Shown: positions 16,187 to 24,644 of the stretch, one piece after another
Layout: every line of letters begins with the position of its first letter
Position numbering within the stretch: the stretch's first letter is position 1
NCBI GenBank assembly: GCA_029978335.1
Contig: JAPOJQ010000005.1
Location: 1 to 64,000, forward strand
Reading direction: 5' to 3'
Origin: Actinomycetota bacterium
GTDB taxonomy: Bacteria; Actinomycetota; Acidimicrobiia; Acidimicrobiales; Ilumatobacteraceae
DNA length: 64,000 nt
Made by a program: the position numbers and the translations under genes
The notes under the pieces: model-generated
Seen by the model: the letters and a program-made list of their open reading frames with translations, nothing else
The model's database searches: none
Told to the model about the DNA's origin: nothing

Positions 16187-17794
16187 ATGGAACAGTCCAC
16201 CTCCCACGGCCCCGGCGACGGGGACCATCAGGATTCGATCCCGCCAGCCGGAGACGCACCGAGCAGTAGCGAATCGCACACTGGCAGCGGCCAGCGACGT
16301 CGCCGCGGCTCGCGCGGTGGCCAAAACCGCCCTAAGTCCGCAGCCGAGGCCGCTGATCGCAATCCAGAGGAGCTTCCTGAGCCGATTCGAGAAGGACGCC
16401 CGCAGTCAGTTGACGCTGCAGAACGCGCACTGGTTCGTCGCCCTCAAATCGGCGACACCATGCCGGTGCCACAGACGCCACCCCCTGGTCCGGCCAAGCA
16501 GGGCTCAGAGCCATCTGCAGCCGGTCAACCGACTCGGCGCCGTCGACGCTCGGGTCAAGGTAACCAGAGCCAGAAGAAGGACGCGGCGGTGCCGCAGTCG
16601 CAACAGCAGCAGTCGACATCGAATGGTCAGCAATCAAGCCGCAGCCGACGGCGTCGGTCGGGGCAGTCGGGTGCGGGTGAGTTGTCGGCCGAGGTGATGG
16701 AGCAGCGTCGAGGTCGGGAGCGCAATGGCAAGCCGCTCGGCCGGTACCTCATGTGCGTCCAGGTGCGCGATGGCATGACTCAAGTTGCCGTCCTCGAAGG
16801 CCGCAACCTGATCGAGCACTACGTCAGCCGCCCAGCCGATGATGTCAGCCAGATCCACGGCAACATTTATCTCGGCCGTGTGCAGAACGTGCTCCCAGGT
16901 ATGGAGGCGGCATTTGTTGACATCGCTACCCCGAAGAACGCCGTGTTGTATCGGGGCGACGTCCAATACGACGCCGAAGACATCGATGATGGTTCCGGTC
17001 AGCCGCGGATCGAACAAATTCTCAAGAACCGTCAATTGATTCTGTGCCAAGTCACGAAGAACCCAATTGGCGCGAAGGGTGCCCGGCTGACCCAAGAAGT
17101 GTCGCTGCCGGGACGCTTTGTGGTGCTCATCCCGAATTCGAGTACCTACGGCATCTCAAAGCGTCTGCCCGACGATGTGCGTCGTCGCCTTCGGGGCATT
17201 CTCGATCGAGTGAAACCGGACAACCACGGGCTCATCGTTCGCACCGCCGCTGAACACGCCACCGAAGCTGAGCTCACGGCCGACATGCGACTGCTGCTCG
17301 CGCAATGGGAACGTATCGAGGCTGCTGCCGCTGATGCGAAGCGACCGGCACTGCTGCATCGTGAACCCGAACTTGCGGTGCGTGTTATCCGCGAGGAGTT
17401 CAACGCTGATTACCGAGGCGTCATCATCGATGACGAGCGTCTCCATGCGGAGGTGAAGGAATACGTCTCGGCGTTCAATCCCGAATTGGCGGATCGAATC
17501 GAGTTCTACGATCGGCACGCAGAGGGTTTGGCGTTGTTTGAGAAGCACCATGTGCACGAGCAGGTGCACAAGGCTCTTGATCGCAAGGTCTGGTTGCCGT
17601 CGGGTGGGTCGCTGATCATCGAGCACACCGAGGCGCTCACCGTGATTGACGTCAACACCGGAAAAAACGTCGGCACCTCAAACCTCGAAGAGACCGTGTT
17701 CGCCAACAACCTCGAGGCAGCCGAAGAAATCGCCAAGCAACTGCGACTTCGAGATATCGGCGGCATCATCGTGATCGACTTCATCGATATGTAG
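16187..17794 (+). CDS. rne: ribonuclease E/G, N-terminal and catalytic part, ended by an in-frame TAG
   Basis: Codes for 535 residues before a TAG. Residues 1-170 are a disordered, Arg/Gln/Ser-rich extension typical of actinobacterial RNase E. The S1 domain starts near residue 215 (NIYLGRVQNVLPGMEAAFVD), followed by the RNase H-like and DNase I-like parts with the catalytic Asp of TVIDVNTGKN and the second catalytic Asp in IVIDFIDM. The TAG comes directly after FIDM, in the middle of the DNase I-like subdomain, and removes the rest of that subdomain and the zinc-link. The normal product cleaves mRNA and rRNA precursors in the degradosome. The same frame continues with conserved sequence to 18004 (see next entry). 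Start ATG at 16187 has AAAGGG upstream. Confidence 0.9.
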   Translation: MEQSTSHGPGDGDHQDSIPPAGDAPSSSESHTGSGQRRRRGSRGGQNRPKSAAEAADRNPEELPEPIREGRPQSVDAAERALVRRPQIGDTMPVPQTPPPGPAKQGSEPSAAGQPTRRRRRSGQGNQSQKKDAAVPQSQQQQSTSNGQQSSRSRRRRSGQSGAGELSAEVMEQRRGRERNGKPLGRYLMCVQVRDGMTQVAVLEGRNLIEHYVSRPADDVSQIHGNIYLGRVQNVLPGMEAAFVDIATPKNAVLYRGDVQYDAEDIDDGSGQPRIEQILKNRQLILCQVTKNPIGAKGARLTQEVSLPGRFVVLIPNSSTYGISKRLPDDVRRRLRGILDRVKPDNHGLIVRTAAEHATEAELTADMRLLLAQWERIEAAAADAKRPALLHREPELAVRVIREEFNADYRGVIIDDERLHAEVKEYVSAFNPELADRIEFYDRHAEGLALFEKHHVHEQVHKALDRKVWLPSGGSLIIEHTEALTVIDVNTGKNVGTSNLEETVFANNLEAAEEIAKQLRLRDIGGIIVIDFIDM

Positions 17795-18004
17795 ATCAAG
17801 GGGAATCGTGCTCGCGTTGTCGACACCTTCCGCTCTGCGCTCGCTCGCGACAAGACGAGGACCCAGGTGTTTGACATATCCGAACTCGGACTTGTTGAGA
17901 TGACACGGAAGCGAATCGGTGAAGGTTTGCTCACTGAGTTTTCCGATCGTTGTCCGAACTGTGAGGGTCGGGGAGTGATCGTCGATCACGCCCTTCTTGA
18001 TTGA
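17795..18004 (+). pseudogene. rne: C-terminal part of RNase E/G, in frame behind the amber codon
   Basis: Directly after the TAG at 17792-17794, 69 sense codons continue in the same frame to TGA at 18002-18004. They read as the RNase E/G core end: IKGNRARVVDTF, then DKTRTQ, then LGLVEMTRKRIGEGLL, and DRCPNCEGRG, the CPxC zinc-link that holds the tetramer. There is no frameshift; one codon alone breaks the gene. No convincing independent start exists in this part. It is either a nonsense mutation (GAG to TAG would restore a Glu seen in relatives, inference), a readthrough site, or a consensus error. Confidence 0.85.
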
Positions 18005-18051
18005 TGGCGCAGTTGGGAGCGGGTCAAGTGGTCGGTAGCATCCGTCGGGCT

Positions 18052-18360
18052 ATGTACGCAGTGATCGCCACAGGTGGCAAGCAAGAGAAGGTGGCCGAAG
18101 GCCAGGAGATCACCATCGAACGTATCGACGCCGAACAGGGCGCCGATGTGTCGTTCGTTCCGGTGCTGGTCGTCGACGGTGAGCGCGTGCTTGCCAGTGC
18201 CGACGTCTTGGCATCTGCGAGCGTCACGGGACGCGTCGTTGGTTCGGCTGCAGGTCCGAAGATCAACGGCTTCACCTACAAGCGCCGCACGAACCAGCGC
18301 CGTCGTTACGGCCATCGTCAGCACTACAGCGTGGTCGAGATCACGTCGATCAAGGCCTGA
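18052..18360 (+). CDS. rplU: 50S ribosomal protein L21
   Basis: A 102-residue ribosomal protein starting [11 protein letters not shown], the usual L21 N-terminus, with the C-terminal [16 protein letters not shown] segment that binds 23S rRNA. The ATG at 18052 is chosen for that reason; an upstream frame to 18001 overlaps the RNase gene and lacks similarity. A TAGCAT hexamer lies 10 nt before the start. Followed 16 nt later by rpmA, the conserved L21-L27 pair. Confidence 0.97.
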   Translation: MYAVIATGGKQEKVAEGQEITIERIDAEQGADVSFVPVLVVDGERVLASADVLASASVTGRVVGSAAGPKINGFTYKRRTNQRRRYGHRQHYSVVEITSIKA

Positions 18361-18376
18361 CCGAGGAGAACACGAC

Positions 18377-18628
18377 ATGTCGAAGACTAAGGGCGGCGGC
18401 TCAACTCGTAACGGCCGCGATTCAAACGCACAGCGCCTCGGTGTCAAAGTGTTCGACGGCACGTCGATCACTGCGGGAACGATCATTGTTCGTCAGCGCG
18501 GCACGAAGTTCCACCCCGGACGCAACGTCGGCATCGGTGGCGACGACACGCTGTTCTCACTCGTCGACGGTTCAGTCAAGTTTGGTGAGCGCAAGGGCCG
18601 CAAGGTCGTTGACGTGAACCCTGCCTGA
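18377..18628 (+). CDS. rpmA: 50S ribosomal protein L27
   Basis: An 83-residue ribosomal protein of the peptidyl-transferase region. [16 protein letters not shown] is the conserved flexible N-terminus that reaches the active site, directly at the start codon, so no leader-peptide extension of the Firmicutes type is present. GAGGAG lies 8 nt before the ATG. It ends 5 bp before the convergent dGTPase gene. Confidence 0.97.
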   Translation: MSKTKGGGSTRNGRDSNAQRLGVKVFDGTSITAGTIIVRQRGTKFHPGRNVGIGGDDTLFSLVDGSVKFGERKGRKVVDVNPA

Positions 18629-18633
18629 GACGT

Positions 18634-19782
18634 TCACACGTCAATCCCGGTGGGTAGCCGGTCCCGTTCCCATCCGAGGAGCGACATCGCCTGTCGGCAG
18701 GCGTAACGGTCGGTCATTCCACTGACCCATGCCACTGCTGTGCGTAGCGCCGCTTCACTGCCAGCCGTGAGGTCTTTTGGCATGTCGGGCCGGACATCGC
18801 CGAGTAGGTGCGGGCGGTCTGCGTAGTGCTCCACGAGTGCCCGCAACATCGCGACAACGGCATCAGCTTGGGCGCGCGACGCCGGACGTAAGTAGATGTT
18901 CTCGTAGTTGAATTGCCGGAATGCCGCAAGCGCTTCTGCCGCTGAGGTGGTCATGCCGATTCTTCCAGAGGTCGCTGCCGCTTCGATCATGGCGCGTATG
19001 AAGGTTCCGAGTTGGGTGCTTCGTGTGGTGCCGCACGTGGCAGCGACGATTCGAGGCAGCATGTCGGTCGAGACGATGCCAGCGGCAACTGCATCCTCGA
19101 AGTCGTGACACACATAGGCAATGCGATCAGCCCACGAGACCACTTCGCCTTCTGGGGTCGTCGGCGCTGGCCGGCTCCACGAGTGATTTCGGATGCCGTC
19201 GAGCGTTTGCGCACACAAATTCAGTGGTACGAGTGTTTCATCAGCTCCCCAGACGGCGTGGTCGTATCCCTCTGCAAGGTACGGGCTGAAGGCGTCTTCG
19301 CTGGCGTGACCTCCCGGCCCGTGGCCGCAGTCATGTCCGACGGCAATGGCTTCGGCGAGGGTCACATTGAGCCCGAGCGGCCCGGCGACGGATCGAGCGA
19401 CCTGTGCAACTTCGAGCGCGTGGGTGAGGCGGGTGCGTTGATGGTCATCGGGAAACACGAAGACCTGCGTTTTTCCTGCAAGCCGACGAAACGCGCTGGC
19501 ATGAAGGATGCGATCGCGATCGCGCTCGAAGCACGTTCGGAACGGGTCGGGTGCCTCTTCAAGCGCTCGGTCGCCGGCACCAACTGCACGTGTGGCGAGC
19601 ACGGCGAAATGAGCATCCTCGAGTTCCTCGCGGCGCTGTCGGTCAGATGAACCAGGTGAGCCTGGGCCAGCCCAGGAGTCTTCGTGGGCGAGCGCAACGC
19701 CATCAGCGAGGTGTCCGCGCATGGTGGAGGCCCACCGGTGGGCTCGCTCTGCGAGGTCGTCGGACCCAAGATGTGCGGACAT
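18634..19782 (-). CDS. dgt: dGTP triphosphohydrolase-like HD-domain protein
   Basis: A 382-residue HD phosphohydrolase that probably cleaves dNTPs to nucleoside and triphosphate. The HD metal site is seen as His in RLTHALEV, the pair in GHDCGHGPGGH, and Asp in SWADRIAYVCHD. FRTCFERDRDRILHASAFRRL precedes it, as in the Dgt type-2 family. An N-terminal stretch of about 75 residues is charged and poorly conserved. The ATG at 19782 lies 6 nt after a TAGGGT box; an ATG two codons upstream (19788) is the alternative. It is divergent from obg across a 63-bp shared promoter region. Confidence 0.9.
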   Translation of the reverse strand: MSAHLGSDDLAERAHRWASTMRGHLADGVALAHEDSWAGPGSPGSSDRQRREELEDAHFAVLATRAVGAGDRALEEAPDPFRTCFERDRDRILHASAFRRLAGKTQVFVFPDDHQRTRLTHALEVAQVARSVAGPLGLNVTLAEAIAVGHDCGHGPGGHASEDAFSPYLAEGYDHAVWGADETLVPLNLCAQTLDGIRNHSWSRPAPTTPEGEVVSWADRIAYVCHDFEDAVAAGIVSTDMLPRIVAATCGTTRSTQLGTFIRAMIEAAATSGRIGMTTSAAEALAAFRQFNYENIYLRPASRAQADAVVAMLRALVEHYADRPHLLGDVRPDMPKDLTAGSEAALRTAVAWVSGMTDRYACRQAMSLLGWERDRLPTGIDV

Positions 19783-19788
19783 GTCCAT

Positions 19789-19794
19789 ACCCTA
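19789..19794 (-). promoter_or_regulatory. -10-like box TAGGGT of dgt (leaderless)
   Basis: TAGGGT on the minus strand, 6-nt spacer, ATG at 19782. The same box and spacing precede the fumarase gene at 54632. Confidence 0.5.
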
Positions 19795-19832
19795 CGTCGA
19801 CGGTGTCACGGCCCGAGTACGAGCTTCGTCGC

Positions 19833-19838
19833 TAGCGT
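19833..19838 (+). promoter_or_regulatory. -10-like box TAGCGT of obg (leaderless)
   Basis: TAGCGT, 7-nt spacer, GTG at 19846; faces the dgt promoter. Confidence 0.5.
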
Positions 19839-19845
19839 GACAGTC

Positions 19846-21102
19846 GTGTCACAGTTCGTCGACGAGTCGCAACTCAATATTCGCGGGGGCGACGGTGGCG
19901 CGGGCTGCGTCTCGTTTCGACGCGAGGGGCCGGTCGTCTACGGCGGACCGAATGGTGGCGACGGTGGCGACGGAGGCGACGTGTGGTTGGTCGCTGATCA
20001 CAATGTCGCGTCATTGCTTGCGTTCCGTGACCATCCTCACCGCAGGGCGGGCAACGGTGTTCACGGAAAAGGCAAAGATCTGCACGGACGTCGAGGACAA
20101 TCGCTCGAGATCAAGGTGCCCGAAGGCACCGTGGTGAAAGATCTCTATAGCGGCGAGGTGCTTGCTGAACTGTACCGACACGGCGATCGGTGGCTTGGTG
20201 CTGCAGGCGGTCGTGGTGGTCGAGGTAATGCCCGGTTCCTGTCGAATCAGCGTCGTGCGCCGAGTTTCGCTGAACAGGGTGAGCATGGCGAAGAGCGCTG
20301 GCTCAAACTCGAGATGCAACTCATGGCGGACGTCGCGCTCGTCGGTTTCCCCAACGCGGGTAAGAGCACCTTGATCAGCGTGATTTCAGCGGCGAAACCG
20401 CGCATCGCTGACTATCCGTTCACGACCTTGGAGCCGAATCTCGGCGTGGTGTCGCTCGACGAAGACACCCAGTTCGTGGTCGCTGACATTCCTGGTCTCA
20501 TCGAAGGGGCGAGCGAGGGACGTGGACTTGGTCACCGTTTCCTACGCCACGTGGAACGCGCGCGTGTGCTGTGCGTCATGATCGATCTCGCAGCGCTCGA
20601 TGGGGTGTCACCGACCACACAAATGACGGTCCTGCTAGAGGAGTTGGGCGCGTATCGACCGGACCTGCTCGATCGTCCCCGCGTGATCGTCGGGACCAAG
20701 GCCGACCTCGTCAGTGAGGACAATCTGGCGGCAATGGGCTGGGAACATCCCGTGATCTCCGCGGTGACACAACAGGGTGTGCGTGATCTCGTCGGCCGAA
20801 TGGCATCGGCGGTGCACGAGGCGCGTCTGGTCGAGCCCGTGTCTGAGGGTCTTGTCGTCATTCGTCCAGAGGCATCGGGCGCCGTCGTTGAGCGACTCGC
20901 CGAGAATGAGTATCGACTTGTCGGCCGAGAAGTTGAGCGGGTTGTGGCGTTGAACGATGTCACCACCCCTGAGGCGCTCTCGTGGATCGATGCGCGTCTG
21001 CAGCGGCTCGGCGTATTGAAGATGCTTGCGCGTGCTGGAGCGAGCGACGGCGACATCGTGTGGATCGGTGAATTCAGTTTCGAGTACCAGTCGGACGTGT
21101 GA
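19846..21102 (+). CDS. obgE: GTPase Obg
   Basis: A 418-residue ribosome-assembly and stress-linked GTPase. It has the glycine-rich Obg fold (residues about 5-160, NIRGGDGGAGCVSFRRE), the G domain with G1 GFPNAGKST, G3 DIPGLIEGA and G4 GTKADL, and a C-terminal OCT domain. G4 has Thr where most Obg proteins have Asn (NKxD). The GTG at 19846 starts at the usual position and has a TAGCGT box 7 nt upstream; a GTG at 19837 would lie inside that box. It follows rplU-rpmA as in most bacteria, here with dgt inserted in reverse. Confidence 0.95.
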   Translation: MSQFVDESQLNIRGGDGGAGCVSFRREGPVVYGGPNGGDGGDGGDVWLVADHNVASLLAFRDHPHRRAGNGVHGKGKDLHGRRGQSLEIKVPEGTVVKDLYSGEVLAELYRHGDRWLGAAGGRGGRGNARFLSNQRRAPSFAEQGEHGEERWLKLEMQLMADVALVGFPNAGKSTLISVISAAKPRIADYPFTTLEPNLGVVSLDEDTQFVVADIPGLIEGASEGRGLGHRFLRHVERARVLCVMIDLAALDGVSPTTQMTVLLEELGAYRPDLLDRPRVIVGTKADLVSEDNLAAMGWEHPVISAVTQQGVRDLVGRMASAVHEARLVEPVSEGLVVIRPEASGAVVERLAENEYRLVGREVERVVALNDVTTPEALSWIDARLQRLGVLKMLARAGASDGDIVWIGEFSFEYQSDV

Positions 21103-21110
21103 GGTCACGA

Positions 21111-22199
21111 ATGAAGATCGTCGCCAAAATCGGTACTTCTTCGCTGACCGACGACGCGGGTCGAATCGAACAGCACGCCATCTCGTCGCTGTGCGACCAG
21201 GTGGCCACCCTGTGCGCTCGCGGCGATGAGGTCGTCGTTGTTACGTCCGGGGCGGTTGCATCAGGAATTGCGGCTGTCGGTCTCGATAGCCGCCCGAGCG
21301 ATATGGCCACATTGCAGGCGCTGTCAGCCGTAGGTCAGAGCCGCCTCATGGCCGTGTACAACGAGGAACTTGCATCACGGGGGCTCGTTGGGGCTCAGGT
21401 GCTCCTCGACCCGCACGACTTCATCGATCGTCGTCAGTACTTGCATGCCCGTCAGACCATTGACCGGCTGTTGGAGCTTGGCTGTGTGCCACTGGTCAAT
21501 GAGAACGATGCCATTGCCAACACCGAGCTGCGTTATGGCGACAATGACCGAATGGCAGCGTTGCTGGCGCACAACATTTCGGCCGATGTCTGTGTGTTGC
21601 TCACGGATCTCGATGGCCTGTACACGGCTGATCCCCGAACCGTTGCTGACGCCAAGCTGATTGAGCGTGTGACCGCCGACGATCCCTTGTTGGCGATATC
21701 AGCCTCGTCGACCGGCAGTGGTCGTGGCTCGGGTGGAATGGCATCGAAGTTGGCCGCCGCTCGAATCGCGTCGTGGTCGGGAATACGCACGGTCATCGCA
21801 AGGGCATCGCGCCATGGCGTGTTGCTCGACGCAGTCGATGGCAACTCAGTGGGCACCGAGTTTGATGCTCACGATCGTCGACTCGGCGCTCGGAAATTGT
21901 GGATTGCGTTTGCTGCGGAGACGGCGGGGAGTCTCGTCGTTGACGACGGTGCACGCCGTGCGCTCACCACACGCCCATCGAGTCTCTTGCCTGCGGGGAT
22001 CACCCACGTACACGGGCATTTCGACGAAGGTGACACAGTCGAAATCGTGGGGCCCGATGGAACGGCGTTTGCCCGCGGGATGGTGTTCGTCGCTGACCGA
22101 GACTTACGCGGTGTGATCGGCCGGCGAACCGCCGAACTGCCTGAGGGCATGGTGCATGAAGTCATCCATCGTGACGACCTCGTGCTATTGCCCGACTGA
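21111..22199 (+). CDS. proB: glutamate 5-kinase
   Basis: A 362-residue enzyme for the first step of proline synthesis (glutamate to glutamyl-5-phosphate). The amino-acid kinase domain has VVVTSGAVASG, NENDAIAN, RYGDNDRMAA and GSGRGSGGMASKLAAAR; a C-terminal PUA domain begins near residue 275. The ATG at 21111 has GAGG about 7 nt upstream; an in-frame GTG at 21099 overlaps the obg stop. Its last 38 bp overlap the convergent murJ gene. Confidence 0.95.
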   Translation: MKIVAKIGTSSLTDDAGRIEQHAISSLCDQVATLCARGDEVVVVTSGAVASGIAAVGLDSRPSDMATLQALSAVGQSRLMAVYNEELASRGLVGAQVLLDPHDFIDRRQYLHARQTIDRLLELGCVPLVNENDAIANTELRYGDNDRMAALLAHNISADVCVLLTDLDGLYTADPRTVADAKLIERVTADDPLLAISASSTGSGRGSGGMASKLAAARIASWSGIRTVIARASRHGVLLDAVDGNSVGTEFDAHDRRLGARKLWIAFAAETAGSLVVDDGARRALTTRPSSLLPAGITHVHGHFDEGDTVEIVGPDGTAFARGMVFVADRDLRGVIGRRTAELPEGMVHEVIHRDDLVLLPD

Positions 22200-23781
22200 G
22201 TGCTGCTCGCAGAGCAGAAACGGTTGGTACACCGTCGGCACGAACCAGTACCGCAGCCATCCAGTAGGTCACAAGACCCGCCGCCAGTGAACCGCTGAGC
22301 GATGCCGTTCGCAAGATCGTTGACGAACCTGCGGTGTCGAACATCTGACGGGTAACCGCCATGACGGCACCGGCCCCCGCTCCCGCGGCGAGCCACTTGA
22401 CGATGGATGCAGCAATCGACCGCACGTCGATCGATGATGCCCATCGGCGCCGCAAGACGCCGACCGCAGCAACCGCAGCGATGAGGTACGCAAGCCCGAG
22501 TGCAGTGCCAAGGCCTGCCACACCGAATGGTCCGACGAGCAGGATCGCGAGCACGATGTTGAGAGCATTCTCGAACAGGTTCAACATGAATGGTGTCCGT
22601 GTGTCGTGATTGGCGTAAAAGCCGCGCAGCGTGAACAGGTACACAGAGAATCCGACGAGCCCGATCGCGAGTCCTCGAAGCGCCGACGATGTGTTCGCCG
22701 TTGCGGTTGGGTCGAATTGGCCCCGCTCCATGAAGACCTGCACGATCGGTGTGGCCAAGACAATGAGCGCTGCACTCGCTGGCGCGGTCAGCGCAACGAT
22801 GGTCGTGATCCCCGTTGACATGCGAGCGGCAAAGCCCTGACGGTCGCCTGACGCAACATCACGGGCAAGCCTGGGTTGAAAGGTTGTTGCCACTGAGACC
22901 GCGAGCAGCCCGTGGGGAAGGACGAAAAACGTAAACGCGTCAAAGTAGGCCGACGCGAGCGCCGATCCCGGCTCAGCCAAGTTGCGAACCACCACCAATG
23001 CCACCTGGTTCGCCAGCACGAATGCGAGTGTCCATCCGCTCATGGCGAGTAGTCGGCGAACTGCGGGATCACCGGGCGACCAGGCGAAACGTGGGACGTA
23101 ACCGCTTCGCATCACCGCCGCGATGACGATGAGCGACATGATGGCAATACCGCCGGTGGCGCCAAGTCCGAGCGTCCAGGTGAGCCGTCCGTCGATGCCG
23201 ATTTCGCTGATGCTCCGGGTGCGAGATCCGGCTCCAGGGATGGTGAGCAGGGAGGTGATGACGACCACGTTCGCCACGACGGGCGACCATGATGCAGCGG
23301 CAAATCGGTCCCGGCTGTGCAAGATGGCATTCATCACGCCGGTCAAGCCATAGAAGAGAATTTGCACGAGGAAGATTCGGGTCAGGGTGGTTCCGGCAGA
23401 TCGGAACGCCGCTGGGTCGACATCAGCGGAGAGGGTGATGGAGTACAGGCGGAAGACGAGCGGGGCTGCGAGAACCGCCAACAACGTGAGTGCCGAGATC
23501 GCAACTACGGCAGATGTCACGATTGCGTCGAGTTGTCGACGGGCCGCTGTGCCGGCCTGAGCGATCACGCTGGTGATGACCGGAACCAGCGTGGCTGAGA
23601 GCACCCCACCGATGATCAGGTCGTAAATGATGTTTGGCGTTTCGTTCGCCAATTTGTAGGCATCGGCCAATGCCGTTTGCCCAACGACGTAGGCAAAGAC
23701 CATGACACGGATGAGCCCAGTGACTCTCGACACCAACGTTCCCGACGCAACGACGACATTGGACCTCAGGAGTCCTGACAT
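22162..23781 (-). CDS. murJ: lipid II flippase MurJ
   Basis: A 539-residue polytopic protein of the MOP superfamily with 13-14 membrane segments. N-terminal MSGLLRSNVVVASGTLVSRVTGLIRVM and the ANETPNIIYDLIIGGVLSATLVPV segment are MurJ hallmarks. It moves lipid II to the outer face of the membrane and thus serves the PBP2/RodA system encoded nearby. The ATG at 23781 lies 7 nt after a TAGCGT box; the frame remains open upstream only as antisense to the next gene. The C-terminus overlaps proB by 38 bp. Confidence 0.92.
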   Translation of the reverse strand: MSGLLRSNVVVASGTLVSRVTGLIRVMVFAYVVGQTALADAYKLANETPNIIYDLIIGGVLSATLVPVITSVIAQAGTAARRQLDAIVTSAVVAISALTLLAVLAAPLVFRLYSITLSADVDPAAFRSAGTTLTRIFLVQILFYGLTGVMNAILHSRDRFAAASWSPVVANVVVITSLLTIPGAGSRTRSISEIGIDGRLTWTLGLGATGGIAIMSLIVIAAVMRSGYVPRFAWSPGDPAVRRLLAMSGWTLAFVLANQVALVVVRNLAEPGSALASAYFDAFTFFVLPHGLLAVSVATTFQPRLARDVASGDRQGFAARMSTGITTIVALTAPASAALIVLATPIVQVFMERGQFDPTATANTSSALRGLAIGLVGFSVYLFTLRGFYANHDTRTPFMLNLFENALNIVLAILLVGPFGVAGLGTALGLAYLIAAVAAVGVLRRRWASSIDVRSIAASIVKWLAAGAGAGAVMAVTRQMFDTAGSSTILRTASLSGSLAAGLVTYWMAAVLVRADGVPTVSALRAALSRAIARGRHDG

Positions 23782-23788
23782 TGCGTCG

Positions 23789-23794
23789 ACGCTA
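23789..23794 (-). promoter_or_regulatory. -10-like box TAGCGT of murJ (leaderless)
   Basis: TAGCGT on the minus strand, 7-nt spacer, ATG at 23781. Confidence 0.5.
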
Positions 23795-23855
23795 GTTGGC
23801 GAGCGGGGCCGTGAGCGGCCGGGTCGGGCAGCCATGCGATCTGCGACACTGGGGC

Positions 23856-24644
23856 ATGGCGGTTTCCATTGCTTTGGTACGTGCTCCTGGGCCTCGCTTG
23901 GCCGAGGGACTGGTGACGCATATTGAGAGAGCGGAGGTGGATCTGGCCGTTGCTCGCTCACAATGGGGCGACTACGTCGACGCCCTGCGCACGAGCGGAT
24001 GGGTCATCGAGGAAGTTGACGGCATCGACGAATGCCCAGATGCGGTGTTCATTGAAGATGCTGTGGTGGTATTCGGTGAGCAAGCTGTGCTCACCCGACC
24101 GGGGGCAACGAGCCGTGTTGCCGAAGTAGCAGGACTTCGCCTTCCTCTCGCTGAGTGTGGACTTGACGTGGTTGAACTCTCGGCGGGAACGCTCGATGGC
24201 GGCGATGTGCTCAAGATCGGCTCTGAGGTGTGGGTAGGTGTTGGCGGGCGAACGAACGCCATGGGCGTTGCGTCGCTCGCATCGCTCGTCGAACCGTATG
24301 GGTGGACGGTCCGCCCCGTTGCGGTGACCAAGGTCCTGCATCTGAAGTCAGCGGTTACTGCGCTGCCCGACGGGACGGTGATCGGGTTTCCGCCCTTGGT
24401 TGATGATCCCGCCGTTTTTCAGCGTTTTCGAGCGGTCGAAGAAGAGTCGGGTTCCCACGTCGTGATCACTGGGCCCGATCGCTTACTCATGGCTGCATCG
24501 GCACCAAGAACTGCGGCGATGTTGCGAGCGGAGGGCTACGAGGTTGATGTCGTCGACATCTCCGAATTCGAAAAGCTCGAAGGTTGCGTCACCTGTCTGT
24601 CCATCCGTATCCGGGGCGGAGGCACCGGTAGTCTCACCAAGTGA
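23856..24644 (+). CDS. dimethylarginine dimethylaminohydrolase family protein
   Basis: A 262-residue guanidino-group hydrolase of the pentein fold. FIEDAVVVF, GTLDGGDVL, a His in LHLKSAVTAL and the catalytic Cys near the C-terminus (VTCLSIRI) match DDAH, which converts methylated arginine to citrulline and methylamines. Substrate could also be another N-substituted arginine. The ATG at 23856 gives the family N-terminus (VSIALVRAPG); a GACACT hexamer lies 5 nt upstream. Its stop overlaps the GTG of the next gene (GTGA), so the two are coupled. Confidence 0.88.
   Translation: MAVSIALVRAPGPRLAEGLVTHIERAEVDLAVARSQWGDYVDALRTSGWVIEEVDGIDECPDAVFIEDAVVVFGEQAVLTRPGATSRVAEVAGLRLPLAECGLDVVELSAGTLDGGDVLKIGSEVWVGVGGRTNAMGVASLASLVEPYGWTVRPVAVTKVLHLKSAVTALPDGTVIGFPPLVDDPAVFQRFRAVEEESGSHVVITGPDRLLMAASAPRTAAMLRAEGYEVDVVDISEFEKLEGCVTCLSIRIRGGGTGSLTK
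24629..24634 (+). promoter_or_regulatory. -10-like box TAGTCT before the MFS gene
   Basis: TAGTCT, 6-nt spacer, GTG at 24641. It lies inside the end of the DDAH gene, so it may be an internal promoter or a coincidence. Confidence 0.3.

Noticed and set aside
18001-18051. Longer start for rplU
   Set aside because: Overlaps the end of the RNase frame and places 17 unrelated residues before the invariant L21 N-terminus.
18629-18642. GACGT/ACGTC hairpin between rpmA and dgt as bidirectional terminator
   Set aside because: Only 5 bp of stem with a 4-nt loop and no T-run on either side; too weak.
19012-19650. 212-codon plus-strand frame opposite dgt
   Set aside because: The dgt strand has the complete HD motif set; this frame has none.
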